A stretch of DNA of 64,000 nt from Litoribrevibacter euphylliae. GTDB taxonomy: Bacteria > Pseudomonadota > Gammaproteobacteria > Pseudomonadales > Litoribrevibacteraceae. The DNA is taken from NCBI RefSeq assembly GCF_042646085.1, contig NZ_JBHRSZ010000004.1, positions 992,001 to 1,056,000 of the forward strand, in the 5' to 3' direction. Below the pieces are notes generated by a model. The model saw only the letters and a program-made list of their open reading frames with translations, was not told the origin of the DNA and ran no database searches. The position numbers and the translations under genes are program-made. Shown piece after piece: positions 55,796 through 64,000 of the stretch; the stretch's first letter is position 1, and the number at the start of each line of letters is the position of its first letter.

Positions 55796-56974
55796 TTAAA
55801 AGGAATCTCCAGGGATTCTCACCCACCCTTCCATTAATACGCGCGCACTTCGACTCATGATGGCTTTTTTTGCAGTCCATTGGCTGTTGTTTTGCTCCGC
55901 TTCCGCACCAACTTTGAGGGTGCCGGAAGGATGACCAAAGGTAACAGACGTACGCTCACCACCGCCAGCGGCCAAATTCACAAGTGTTCCCGGAATCGCT
56001 GCTGCGGTACCAATAGCAACGGCTGCCGTTCCCATCATAGCGTGATGAAGTTTACCCATGGACAAAGCCCGTACAACCAGATCAATGTCGCCTGCCTCAA
56101 CCACTTTACCGCTTGAGGAGGTATAAGACTGTGCTTTCCCGACAAACGCGACTTTCGGCGTGTGCTGGCGTGCTGCAGCTTCAGAAACATCGCTGATTAA
56201 GCCCATTTGCACTGCGCCATGAGCCCGAATCGTCTCAAAACGTTCCAGCGCAGCAGGGTCACCATTAATGGCTTCCTGAAGTTCTGTACCTGTATAGCCA
56301 ATCTCTTCTGCATTTAAGAAGATGGTTGGGATACCTGCATTGATCATGGTTGCTTTCAATGTACCTACACCTGGCACGTCAAGGTCATCGACTAGATTTC
56401 CGGTTGGGAACATAGCCCCCTCCCCATCAGCCGGGTCAAGAAACTCGATTTGAACTTCTGCCGCTGGAAACGTCACCCCATCCAGCTCGAAATTACCGGT
56501 TTCTTGCACTTCACCGTTTGTCATCGGCACATGAGCAATGATGGTCTTTTTTATGTTAGCCTGCCAGATACGTACCGTTGCAATACCATTTTCAGGTAAA
56601 CGATCCTGATCAACTAAACCTTTGCTGATAGCAAACGCACCTACAGCGGCTGACAGGTTGCCACAGTTACCACTCCAATCGACAAACGGTTTATCGATGG
56701 ACACTTGGCCAAATAAGTAATCAACATCGTGATCCGATTGAGTACTTTTTGCCAAAATAACGGTTTTACTGGTGCTTGACGTCGCACCACCCATGCCATC
56801 GATTTGTTTTCCGTATGGGTCTGGGCTGCCAATGACGCGCTGTAAGATGGCGTCACGCGCTGCTCCCGGCACTTGAGCAACCTCCGGTAAATCTTCAACG
56901 CTGAAAAATACACCTTTGCTGGTGCCACCACGAATGTAAGTCGCAGGGATTTTAATCTGAGGAACTGAAGACAT
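55796..56974 (-). CDS. prpF: 2-methylaconitate cis-trans isomerase PrpF
   Basis: 392 residues, diaminopimelate-epimerase-like fold with two halves; starts MSSVPQIKIPATYIRGGTSKGVFF, which holds the PrpF RGGTSKG motif, and has WSGNCGNLSAAVG around 115 with the active Cys region. It isomerises 2-methylaconitate so that the AcnD product can continue in the 2-methylcitric acid cycle. Last gene of the operon, separated from acnD by a 12-13-bp stem hairpin. Confidence 0.93.
   Translation of the reverse strand: MSSVPQIKIPATYIRGGTSKGVFFSVEDLPEVAQVPGAARDAILQRVIGSPDPYGKQIDGMGGATSSTSKTVILAKSTQSDHDVDYLFGQVSIDKPFVDWSGNCGNLSAAVGAFAISKGLVDQDRLPENGIATVRIWQANIKKTIIAHVPMTNGEVQETGNFELDGVTFPAAEVQIEFLDPADGEGAMFPTGNLVDDLDVPGVGTLKATMINAGIPTIFLNAEEIGYTGTELQEAINGDPAALERFETIRAHGAVQMGLISDVSEAAARQHTPKVAFVGKAQSYTSSSGKVVEAGDIDLVVRALSMGKLHHAMMGTAAVAIGTAAAIPGTLVNLAAGGGERTSVTFGHPSGTLKVGAEAEQNNSQWTAKKAIMSRSARVLMEGWVRIPGDSF
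56418..56425 (-). other. KOPS-like octamer
   Basis: CCCTCCCC on +, that is GGGGAGGG on -, pointing left toward dif. Inside prpF. Confidence 0.4.
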
Positions 56975-57054
56975 AGATAATTCTCTTGAAATTACGAACT
57001 ATAAACAGGCATGAACAGCGATGAGCTAACCACCAGAGAGCAGAAATTGCTCTT

Positions 57055-57088
57055 TCCGATGATATTGAGGAAACCCAATATCATCGGA
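57055..57088 (-). other. Intercistronic hairpin between acnD and prpF
   Basis: CCGATGATATTG (57056-57067) with CAATATCATCGG (57076-57087), extended by one outer pair; eight-base loop. No T run on the coding strand, so it may tune relative message levels or protect the upstream RNA end. Confidence 0.6.
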
Positions 57089-57126
57089 GGCATAGCATCG
57101 CTTTAATGATTACTGCTGGTTAAGCA

Positions 57127-59712
57127 TTACTGTTGATTTAGAAAGTCCTTAGCAAAACGCTGTAATACACCGCCCGCAGCGTACACTGTAACTTCCTCTG
57201 CAGTATCCAAACGACAAGTTACTGGCACTTCAACACGTTCACCGTTCTTACGGTTGATGATTAAGGTAAGATCGGCACGAGGCTTGATATCGCCAATTAC
57301 ATCAAAGGTTTCAGTACCGTCAATGCCGTAAGTTTCACGAGTATCACCGGCTTTAAACTCAAGCGGAAGAACACCCATGCCAACCAGGTTTGTACGGTGA
57401 ATGCGCTCAAAGCCTTCGGCAACAATGGCTTGTACACCGGCAAGACGAACACCTTTCGCCGCCCAGTCACGTGAAGAGCCCTGACCATAATCTGCGCCAG
57501 CAACGATGATCAATGGCTGCTCGCGATTCATGTAGGTTTCAATCGCTTCCCACATGCGCATTTGTTGACCTTCAGGTTCAACACGAGCAAGCGAACCTTG
57601 AATTACTTCACCATTTTCATCGCGACACATTTCGTTCAACAATTTAGGGTTAGCGAACGTTGCACGTTGAGCGGTTAAGTGATCACCACGGTGCGTTGCA
57701 TAGGAGTTGAAGTCTTCTTCCGGCAAGCCCATTTTAGCCAGGTATTCACCTGCCGCGCTTGAAGCAAGAATCGCATTTGAAGGAGACAAGTGATCCGTTG
57801 TGATGTTGTCACCTAATACCGCTAATGGACGCATGCCTTTCAGAGCTCGCTCACCCGCCAACGCACCTTCCCAATATGGAGGACGACGGATATAGGTACT
57901 CATCTCACGCCAGTCGTACAGTGGGCTTTCTGCTTCTTCAATCGCACCTAGATCAAACATCGGAATGTATACTTGGTTGAATTGTTCTGGCTTAACGTGT
58001 TGGTTAACGATTTCGTCGATTTCATCGTCAGAAGGCCACAAGTCTTTCAACGTAATAGCATTACCTTTTGCATCTGTACCCAATGCATCTTGTTCGATAT
58101 CAAAACGAACCGTTCCTGCCAACGCATAGGCAACAACCAATGGAGGAGACGCAAGGAAAGCTTGTTTAGCATACGGGTGAATACGACCGTCGAAGTTGCG
58201 GTTACCCGAAAGCACGGCAGTTGCGTAAAGGTCACGATCAATGATTTCTTGCTGGATCTTAGGATCTAACGCACCGCTCATACCGTTACAGGTTGTACAA
58301 GCATAAGCAACGATACCGAAACCTAGCTTTTCCAACTCAGGAAGAAGACCTGATTCTTCAAGATACAGTTTTGCTACTTTTGAACCTGGAGCAAACGACG
58401 TCTTCACCCAAGGCTTACGAATTAGGCCAAGTTCGTTGGCTTTCTTTGCAACCAAGCCTGCTGCAACCACGTTTCTTGGGTTGCTGGTGTTTGTGCAAGA
58501 GGTAATCGCAGCAATGATTACTGCCCCATCCGGCATTTCACCCTCTTTCTCTTCCCACTTACCTGCAATGCCGCGTGCAGCAAGATCAGATGTTGGAAGT
58601 CGACGATGCGGGTTTGACGGGCCAGCCATGTTACGAACCACACTGGATAGATCAAACTCTAGTACACGCTCGTATTCAGCGTCTTCTAAGCTGTCTGCCC
58701 ATAGACCGGTTTCTTTCGCGTATTGCTCAACCAAAGCGACTTGTTCTGGTTCACGGCCTGTCAGCTTCAAGTAATCAATGGTCTGCTCATCGATATAGAA
58801 CATCGCTGCCGTAGCGCCGTATTCAGGCGTCATGTTGGAGATGGTTGCACGGTCACCGATACTCAAGTCACGTGCACCTTCACCGAAGAACTCAAGATAA
58901 GAAGAAACTACACGTTCTTGTCTCAAGAATTCAGTGATCGCCAATACGATATCGGTTGCAGTAATACCCGGTTGACGCTTACCTGTTAGACGAACACCAA
59001 CGATGTCAGGAAGACGCATCATAGATGGACGACCCAACATCACGGTTTCAGCTTCTAAACCACCCACACCAATTGCAATCACGCCTAGTGCGTCAACGTG
59101 TGGCGTGTGGCTGTCCGTTCCTACACAGGTATCAGGATAAGCTACACCGTCACGCGCCTGAATCACCGGAGACATTTTCTCCAAATTAATCTGGTGCATG
59201 ATGCCGTTACCGGCAGGAATGACATCAACGTTTTTAAATGCAGTTTTAGTCCATTCGATGAAATGGAAGCGGTCTTCATTTCGACGATTCTCAATAGCGC
59301 GGTTCTTTTCGAACGCATCAGGATCAAAACCTGCGTGTTCTACTGCAAGCGAGTGGTCTACGATCAACTGAGTTGGAACCACTGGGTTCACCTGAGAAGG
59401 ATCACCACCCTGCTCTGCAATGGCATCACGAAGACCCGCAAGGTCAACCAAGGCTGTTTGACCAAGGATGTCATGACACACTACACGCGCAGGATACCAA
59501 GGGAAATCCAGATCGCGTTTACGCTCAATGATCTGCTTTAGCGAATCGGTTAACGCTTCCGGTTCGCAACGGCGAACTAGTTGTTCAGCTAAGATGCGAG
59601 AGGTATACGGAAGCTTTTCATACGCACCTGGCTGAATGTCATTCACGGCAGCGCGCGTATCAAAATAATCTAGGTTAGAGCCTTCAAGAGACTTACGGTA
59701 TTGAGAATTCAT
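57127..59712 (-). CDS. acnD: Fe/S-dependent 2-methylisocitrate dehydratase AcnD
   Basis: 861 residues, aconitase family. Cluster ligands in ITSCTNTSNPRNVV (about 435) and ACTTCNGMSG (about 500); DSHTPHVDALGVIAIGVGGLEAE near 200; C-terminal swivel domain with VAGADYGQGSSRDWAAKG near 745. Together with PrpF it replaces PrpD. Adjacent prpF and prpC identify it as AcnD rather than AcnA. ATG at 59712. Confidence 0.94.
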   Translation of the reverse strand: MNSQYRKSLEGSNLDYFDTRAAVNDIQPGAYEKLPYTSRILAEQLVRRCEPEALTDSLKQIIERKRDLDFPWYPARVVCHDILGQTALVDLAGLRDAIAEQGGDPSQVNPVVPTQLIVDHSLAVEHAGFDPDAFEKNRAIENRRNEDRFHFIEWTKTAFKNVDVIPAGNGIMHQINLEKMSPVIQARDGVAYPDTCVGTDSHTPHVDALGVIAIGVGGLEAETVMLGRPSMMRLPDIVGVRLTGKRQPGITATDIVLAITEFLRQERVVSSYLEFFGEGARDLSIGDRATISNMTPEYGATAAMFYIDEQTIDYLKLTGREPEQVALVEQYAKETGLWADSLEDAEYERVLEFDLSSVVRNMAGPSNPHRRLPTSDLAARGIAGKWEEKEGEMPDGAVIIAAITSCTNTSNPRNVVAAGLVAKKANELGLIRKPWVKTSFAPGSKVAKLYLEESGLLPELEKLGFGIVAYACTTCNGMSGALDPKIQQEIIDRDLYATAVLSGNRNFDGRIHPYAKQAFLASPPLVVAYALAGTVRFDIEQDALGTDAKGNAITLKDLWPSDDEIDEIVNQHVKPEQFNQVYIPMFDLGAIEEAESPLYDWREMSTYIRRPPYWEGALAGERALKGMRPLAVLGDNITTDHLSPSNAILASSAAGEYLAKMGLPEEDFNSYATHRGDHLTAQRATFANPKLLNEMCRDENGEVIQGSLARVEPEGQQMRMWEAIETYMNREQPLIIVAGADYGQGSSRDWAAKGVRLAGVQAIVAEGFERIHRTNLVGMGVLPLEFKAGDTRETYGIDGTETFDVIGDIKPRADLTLIINRKNGERVEVPVTCRLDTAEEVTVYAAGGVLQRFAKDFLNQQ

Positions 59713-59790
59713 GGTTGTTCCATATATTTCTTTATAAATACGTTCTTTATTAAGTACGTTCTATAAATGAACGATTCAAGCTAATCAGTT

Positions 59791-59818
59791 GGGAGCCGCA
59801 GCAATAGCTGTGGCTCCC
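59791..59818 (-). other. Intercistronic hairpin between prpC and acnD
   Basis: GGGAGCC (59791-59797) and GGCTCCC (59812-59818) with an inner CAGC/GCTG pair and one-base bulge. No T run on the coding strand. Second such hairpin in this operon. Confidence 0.6.
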
Positions 59819-59832
59819 GAAAAATGAGCAAA

Positions 59833-60957
59833 TTATCGATTTTCGATAGCTATCCATTCTGCCGACTCAGGGCCAGTGTAATCAGCACTTGGGCGGATAA
59901 TGCGGTTGTTAGCACGCTGCTCTTTAACGTGAGCCGTCCAGCCCGTTACGCGAGACATCACGAAAATTGGCGTGAACAACTTAGTAGGGATGCCCATGAA
60001 GTTATAGGCAGACGCATGGAAGAAGTCCGCGTTACAGAACAATTTCTTCTCACGCCACATAACTTCTTCACAGCGAACAGATACTGGATAAAGAACGGTA
60101 TCGCCGACTTCTTCTGCCAGTTTCTCTGACCACTGTTTGATAATCACATTACGAGGATCAGACTCACGATAGATTGCATGACCGAAGCCCATGATCTTTT
60201 CTTTACGAGCCAACATGCCCATCAAACCTTCTTCAGCTTCGTCAGCCGTCTTGAAGCGCTCAATTAATTCCATTGCTGCTTCGTTAGCACCACCGTGCAG
60301 TGGACCACGCAGTGAACCGATGGCACCGGTTACACAGCTATGGATGTCTGACAAAGTCGAAGCACAAACACGAGCGGTGAAGGTAGAGGCATTGAACTCG
60401 TGCTCAGCATAAAGAATCAAAGAAACGTGCATTACTTTTTCATGCAATTCAGATGGTTTCTTACCATGTAACATATGCAGGAAGTGAGCACCGATTGAAT
60501 CGTCGTCTGTGTCAGTTTCGATTCGTACGCCATCGTGGCTGAAACGGTACCAGTAGCAAATAATGGATGGGAATAACGCCAGCATGCGGTCAATTCGGTC
60601 ATCTTGTTCAGAGAAGTCTTTCTCTTCTTCAAGATTACCAAGCATTGAACAGCCCGTACGCATAACATCCATTGGGTGCGCATCCGCTGGAATTAATTCC
60701 AACGCACTTTTTAACGCCTCTGGCAGGGCACGCAGTGATTTTAGTTTCGCTTTATAATCTGCCAATTCTTGCGCATTCGGCAAATGCCCACGGAGTAGTA
60801 GGTGAGCAACTTCCTCAAACTGAGCATTTTTTGCCAAATCTGTAATGTCATACCCACGGTAGGTTAAACCAGCGCCCGTTTTACCAACAGTACAAAGCGC
60901 CGTCTCACCGGCTACTTGTCCACGAAGACCTGCGCCACCTAATTTCTTATCAACCAT
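59833..60957 (-). CDS. prpC: 2-methylcitrate synthase
   Basis: 374 residues, citrate-synthase fold: GLTYRGYDITDLA near 33, GPLHGGANEAAMELIE (His about 223), GFGHAIYRESDPR (His and Arg near 265), and DFFHASAYNFMGIPTKLFTPIFVMSRV with the catalytic Asp. It condenses propionyl-CoA with oxaloacetate. Size and operon context favour PrpC over GltA. Confidence 0.95.
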   Translation of the reverse strand: MVDKKLGGAGLRGQVAGETALCTVGKTGAGLTYRGYDITDLAKNAQFEEVAHLLLRGHLPNAQELADYKAKLKSLRALPEALKSALELIPADAHPMDVMRTGCSMLGNLEEEKDFSEQDDRIDRMLALFPSIICYWYRFSHDGVRIETDTDDDSIGAHFLHMLHGKKPSELHEKVMHVSLILYAEHEFNASTFTARVCASTLSDIHSCVTGAIGSLRGPLHGGANEAAMELIERFKTADEAEEGLMGMLARKEKIMGFGHAIYRESDPRNVIIKQWSEKLAEEVGDTVLYPVSVRCEEVMWREKKLFCNADFFHASAYNFMGIPTKLFTPIFVMSRVTGWTAHVKEQRANNRIIRPSADYTGPESAEWIAIENR

Positions 60958-61009
60958 AACGTATCCCTTATCAATAAATCACTTTAATAGATTTACTTAA
61001 CTTAATGTT

Positions 61010-61900
61010 TTACTTATTCTTTCCTTGTGCAAATAGCGCATCAAGTTTTTGTTCGTAGTCGTGATAACCAAGAAAATCATACAGCTCCATACGGGTCTGC
61101 ATTAGATCAACCACATCTTTCTGGTCACCTTTTTCAAGGATATTTTCATACACCGCCAGCGCTGCTTTATTCATTGCTCGGAAGGCGCTTAACGGGTACA
61201 ACACCATATCTGCCCCGGCTTCTGCTAACTCAGAGCGGTTATACAAAGGTGTCTGACCGAATTCAGTAATATTAGCCAAAATTGGTACATTCAAGGCGTC
61301 TTTGAATGCACGATAGTGTTCCAACTCATTAACGGCCTCAGCAAAGATTCCGTCAGCGCCCGCTTCGATGCATGCTTGAGCACGCTCAATAGCTGCCTCT
61401 AGGCCTTCCTGAGCAAACGCATCGGTACGAGCCATGATGAAGAAATTGTCGTCAGTACGGGCATCCACACAAGCTTTAATTCGATCAACCATCTCATCTT
61501 TAGAAACGATCTCTTTGTTTGGACGGTGACCACAACGCTTCTGTGCAACCTGATCTTCAATGTGAACAGCCGCTGCGCCCGCTTTTTCCATCTGCTTAAT
61601 TGTACGATCGATATTGAATGCGCCGCCCCAGCCTGTATCTATGTCCACCAATAACGGCAGCTCAGAGGCCGATGTGATACGACGAACGTCTTCAATCACG
61701 TCATTCAAGCTGGTCATTCCCAAATCAGGCAACCCATACGAAGCATTAGCAACACCACCACCGGATAAGTAAATTGCTTGGTGCCCTACTTTCTCCGCCA
61801 TCAAAGCGGTATAGGCATTAATGGTTCCTACAACTTGTAACGGGTTACTTTCTTCAATGGCTTTACGGAACTTGGCGCCCGGAGACAATTTACTTGTCAT
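61010..61900 (-). CDS. prpB: 2-methylisocitrate lyase
   Basis: 296 residues of the isocitrate lyase/PEP mutase fold: YLSGGGVANASYGLPDLGM, DIDTGWGGAFN with the metal Asp, and the catalytic loop KRCGHRPNKE (about 121-130). It splits methylisocitrate into pyruvate and succinate. I start at the second ATG (61900), seven bases after AGGAG; the first ATG (61903) is also possible and overlaps the gntR stop. Confidence 0.95.
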   Translation of the reverse strand: MTSKLSPGAKFRKAIEESNPLQVVGTINAYTALMAEKVGHQAIYLSGGGVANASYGLPDLGMTSLNDVIEDVRRITSASELPLLVDIDTGWGGAFNIDRTIKQMEKAGAAAVHIEDQVAQKRCGHRPNKEIVSKDEMVDRIKACVDARTDDNFFIMARTDAFAQEGLEAAIERAQACIEAGADGIFAEAVNELEHYRAFKDALNVPILANITEFGQTPLYNRSELAEAGADMVLYPLSAFRAMNKAALAVYENILEKGDQKDVVDLMQTRMELYDFLGYHDYEQKLDALFAQGKNK

Positions 61901-62601
61901 CATGCTTCTCCTGCGGTGAGTTGATCAAAATAAGTTTCCACGGCTTTGCGTGAACGTTGAATATGTTTCTTCATGAGCATTTCAGCCAGTTCGCCATCAC
62001 GATCTGCAATAGCTTCGACAATACGTTTGTGATGTATGAAGGCTTTCTCTGGGTGGCTGGAAAGTTGACTGGTTGAAATGGCACTGAATTGATGGCGGTA
62101 CATGAGAATTAGGTGATAAAGCTCTTCGCATAATAGATGAATGAGCTTCCGATTCTTGCTGCCATGAATGATGCAATAGTGAAAATCCAGATCACCTTGT
62201 TGCTTGTAATAACCTGTACCGTCTTTGAAGTCTTTATCTTGCTGGTGCTCTTGGAGCAAGGCTTCCAATTGAGCAATCTCATCTGAGGTCATTTTCTCTG
62301 CAGCCAATCGACACGCAAGACCTTCCAGATTCTCACGAATTTGATACAACTCGATTAGTTCACGATGAGAGAGAGAAACAACGCGCGCTCCTACATTGGG
62401 AGCTCGCTCGATAAGCCCTCTGGATTCCAGGCGAGAGATGGCTTCTCGAAGAGGCCCACGACTGACGCCATATTTAGAGGCTAAAGCAGACTCGGAAATT
62501 TTCGTCCCAGGTGCAATATCTCCGGTGACGATATCTTCCTGAACCTTCGTTAGCACTTGCTCGGCCAGTGTTAGATTGTTGACAACTTCAGGATTATTCA
62601 T
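61900..62601 (-). CDS. GntR-family (FCD) regulator of the prp operon
   Basis: 233 residues. Winged helix at about 12-75 (LTLAEQVLTKVQEDIVTG, LASKYGVSRGPLREAISRLESRGLI) and an FCD ligand domain with FHYCIIHGSKNRKLIHLL. Its stop overlaps prpB (ATGATGA), so it is co-transcribed with the genes it probably controls. TTG at 62604 is also in frame. Palindromes upstream fit FadR-type operators. Confidence 0.88.
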   Translation of the reverse strand: MNNPEVVNNLTLAEQVLTKVQEDIVTGDIAPGTKISESALASKYGVSRGPLREAISRLESRGLIERAPNVGARVVSLSHRELIELYQIRENLEGLACRLAAEKMTSDEIAQLEALLQEHQQDKDFKDGTGYYKQQGDLDFHYCIIHGSKNRKLIHLLCEELYHLILMYRHQFSAISTSQLSSHPEKAFIHHKRIVEAIADRDGELAEMLMKKHIQRSRKAVETYFDQLTAGEA

Positions 62602-62638
62602 CAATCAATTGCTCTTAAATACAGTAATTGATGTTGAA

Positions 62639-62730
62639 TTGTAGACAAAAAGCCCTTCCTGTCAACAAAATGAGTCAAATGCTAAAAAAATCGATCATTT
62701 TTATACTGAGAATAGTGATATTGTCGACAA
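62639..62730 (-). promoter_or_regulatory. Operators of the prp operon
   Basis: TTGTCGACAA (62721-62730) is a perfect palindrome of the TTGTnnACAA class used by GntR/FadR-like PrpR proteins. TTGTAGACAA (62639-62648) is a close second copy and TGTCAACA (62660-62667) a half-match. They flank the presumed gntR-prpB promoter and fit autoregulation in response to methylcitrate. Confidence 0.65.
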
Positions 62731-62772
62731 CACGACGTTAGAACAAAGAGTACTGAGGAGAACATAGACATA

Positions 62773-62809
62773 AAAAAACCGAAGTTCCTTTTGGAAACCT
62801 CGGTTTTTT
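62773..62809 (-). terminator. htpG terminator
   Basis: AAAAAACCGA arm at 62773-62782, TCGGTTTTTT arm at 62800-62809, with further pairing inside; A/T runs on both sides. It lies 16 bases past the htpG stop and before the prp promoter. Confidence 0.88.
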
Positions 62810-62824
62810 GAAGGCTAGGACAGA

Positions 62825-64000
62825 TTATTTAATCAAATCCAAGACCAACTTGTTCATGCGAGCCACATAGCTTGCAGGATCATCCAGTTGACCACCTTCA
62901 GCCAATGACGCCTGATCAAAGATAATCTGCGCCATATCATTGAAACGAGCATCATCCGACTCATCATTCAAACGCTGAATCAATGGATGATCCGTGTTGA
63001 TCTCAAGAGACGGCTTGGAGTCTGGCAGTTGTTGGCCTGCGGCTTCCATCAAGCGACGCATTTGCAAGCCCATGTCGTATTGCCCAACCACAAGACACGC
63101 TGGTGAGTCAGTAAGACGATTGGTTACGCGAACGTCCTGAACTTTTTCAGACAGCGCTTCTTTCATTTGCGAAATCAAGCTTTCGAAGGTTTTCTCTGCT
63201 TCTTCTTTGGCTTTCTTGTCTTCTTCAGAATCAAGAGAGTCTAGATCAAGCTCACCCTTAGCAACATCTACTAATTGCTTACCGTCGAATTCACTCAGGT
63301 GGCTCATTAACCACTCGTCTACGCGATCAGATAGCAATAATACTTCGATGCCTTTCTTACGGAATACTTCAAGGTGAGGACTGTTCTTCGCTGTATTGTG
63401 ATTTTCTGCAACAACGTAGTAAATCTTGTCCTGACCTTCCTGCATACGCTCAATGTATTGCTCAAGGCTGTGCGTTTGCTCAGCAGAGTCGTCATTCGTT
63501 GTCGCAAAACGAAGTAAATTAGCGATCTTTTCTTTATTGGCAAAGTCTTCGCCCGGACCTTCTTTCAACACCTGACCAAAAGCTTTCCAGAATGTCGCGT
63601 ATTTTTCCGGCTCGTTATTTGCCAGTTTGTTCAACATATCCAATACGCGCTTAGTTAGCCCCGTTTTCATGGTGGTAACCGCGCGGTCTTCCTGAAGGAT
63701 CTCACGAGAAACGTTCAAAGACAGATCGTTTGAGTCAATAACACCCTTAACGAAACGCAGATACATAGGTAGGAACTGATCTGCCTTGTCCATGATGAAT
63801 ACGCGCTGAACATACAGCTTAAGGCCGCGTGGGGTATCTCTGTCCCAAAGATCAAACGGTGCATTGGTTGGTACATAAAGCAAGCTGGTGTAATCCAGCT
63901 TACCTTCAACGCGGTTATGGGCCCAAGTTAGCGAGTCTTCAAAATCATGAGAGACGTGCTTATAGAACTCTTGATACTCTTCATCAGAAATGTCTGACTT
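62825..64000 (-). CDS. htpG: Chaperone HtpG, C-terminal part (partial)
   Basis: The last 391 residues; the frame is open to the right edge. The middle domain shows LLYVPTNAPFDLWDRDTPRG, LKLYVQRVFIMD, LRFVKGVIDSNDLSLNVSREILQ, and the dimerisation domain follows to VARMNKLVLDLIK. This is Hsp90-family HtpG, an ATP-driven protein-folding chaperone whose ATPase domain lies outside the window. Confidence 0.95.
   Translation of the reverse strand, partial: KSDISDEEYQEFYKHVSHDFEDSLTWAHNRVEGKLDYTSLLYVPTNAPFDLWDRDTPRGLKLYVQRVFIMDKADQFLPMYLRFVKGVIDSNDLSLNVSREILQEDRAVTTMKTGLTKRVLDMLNKLANNEPEKYATFWKAFGQVLKEGPGEDFANKEKIANLLRFATTNDDSAEQTHSLEQYIERMQEGQDKIYYVVAENHNTAKNSPHLEVFRKKGIEVLLLSDRVDEWLMSHLSEFDGKQLVDVAKGELDLDSLDSEEDKKAKEEAEKTFESLISQMKEALSEKVQDVRVTNRLTDSPACLVVGQYDMGLQMRRLMEAAGQQLPDSKPSLEINTDHPLIQRLNDESDDARFNDMAQIIFDQASLAEGGQLDDPASYVARMNKLVLDLIK

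Noticed and set aside
59098..59541. 147-codon open frame on + inside acnD
   Set aside because: It is antisense to a clearly identified enzyme gene; long antisense frames arise from the codon pattern, and no ribosome site or family motif is visible.

Overview
The window looks like the replication-terminus region of a marine gammaproteobacterium (Oceanospirillales/Alteromonadales-like; I cannot name the genus). Reasons: moderate GC, a Vibrio/Shewanella-style prp operon using acnD-prpF, rmf, a T6SS, heavy-metal RND efflux, and two copies of a dif-like XerC/XerD site (22762-22789 and 37116-37143). Genes left of dif are mostly on +, genes right of it mostly on -, as expected when two replication forks converge there. 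The four KOPS-like octamers I found also point toward dif.

Layout. 1-9070: end of a type VI secretion cluster (tssF tail, tssG, clpV, hcp, vgrG, PAAR, then a HEAT-like and a degenerate thiolase-like accessory gene). 9301-11181: FAD oxidoreductase plus SnoaL-like protein. 11274-11987: lipoprotein gene cut by an in-frame TGA. 12026-12169: apparent relic of a phage promoter and gene start. 12664-20120: metal-related locus (Cys/His protein, two paralogous secreted proteins, CzcC/CzcB/CzcA-type efflux pump). 21005-21993: zeta-like toxin with ParD-like antitoxin. 22354-22746: small PD-(D/E)XK-like protein beside dif.

22764-37136: a 14.35-kb prophage inserted in dif. It encodes an HUH rolling-circle Rep, an FtsK/HerA-type packaging ATPase, a PM2 P2-like (double jelly-roll) major capsid protein, many one-helix membrane proteins, a large beta-helix spike and a peptidoglycan hydrolase. 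It has no tail genes and no integrase. It is best read as a corticovirus-like tailless, membrane-containing phage that borrows the host XerCD recombinases. Leftward regulatory genes sit at each end, replication genes follow, then a palindrome-controlled late operon, then a small cargo region bounded by look-alike terminators.

37293-64000: host genes. An alpha/beta hydrolase, M24 peptidase and PF10118 operon faces a divergent AraC regulator. Then come a GGDEF protein with a degenerate active site but an intact I-site, a beta-barrel protein, two tandem cNMP-HDOD paralogs, bifunctional NAD(P)HX repair enzyme, a fused double DsbA-like protein, an O-methyltransferase, LysR/tag, TauE, rmf, a STAS-like protein, an ICMT-like protein, the methylcitrate operon (gntR-prpB-prpC-acnD-prpF, with GntR-type operators and intercistronic hairpins) and the C-terminal part of htpG.

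All assignments come from reading motifs by eye; no database search was run. No tRNA, rRNA, CRISPR array or insertion sequence was recognised.
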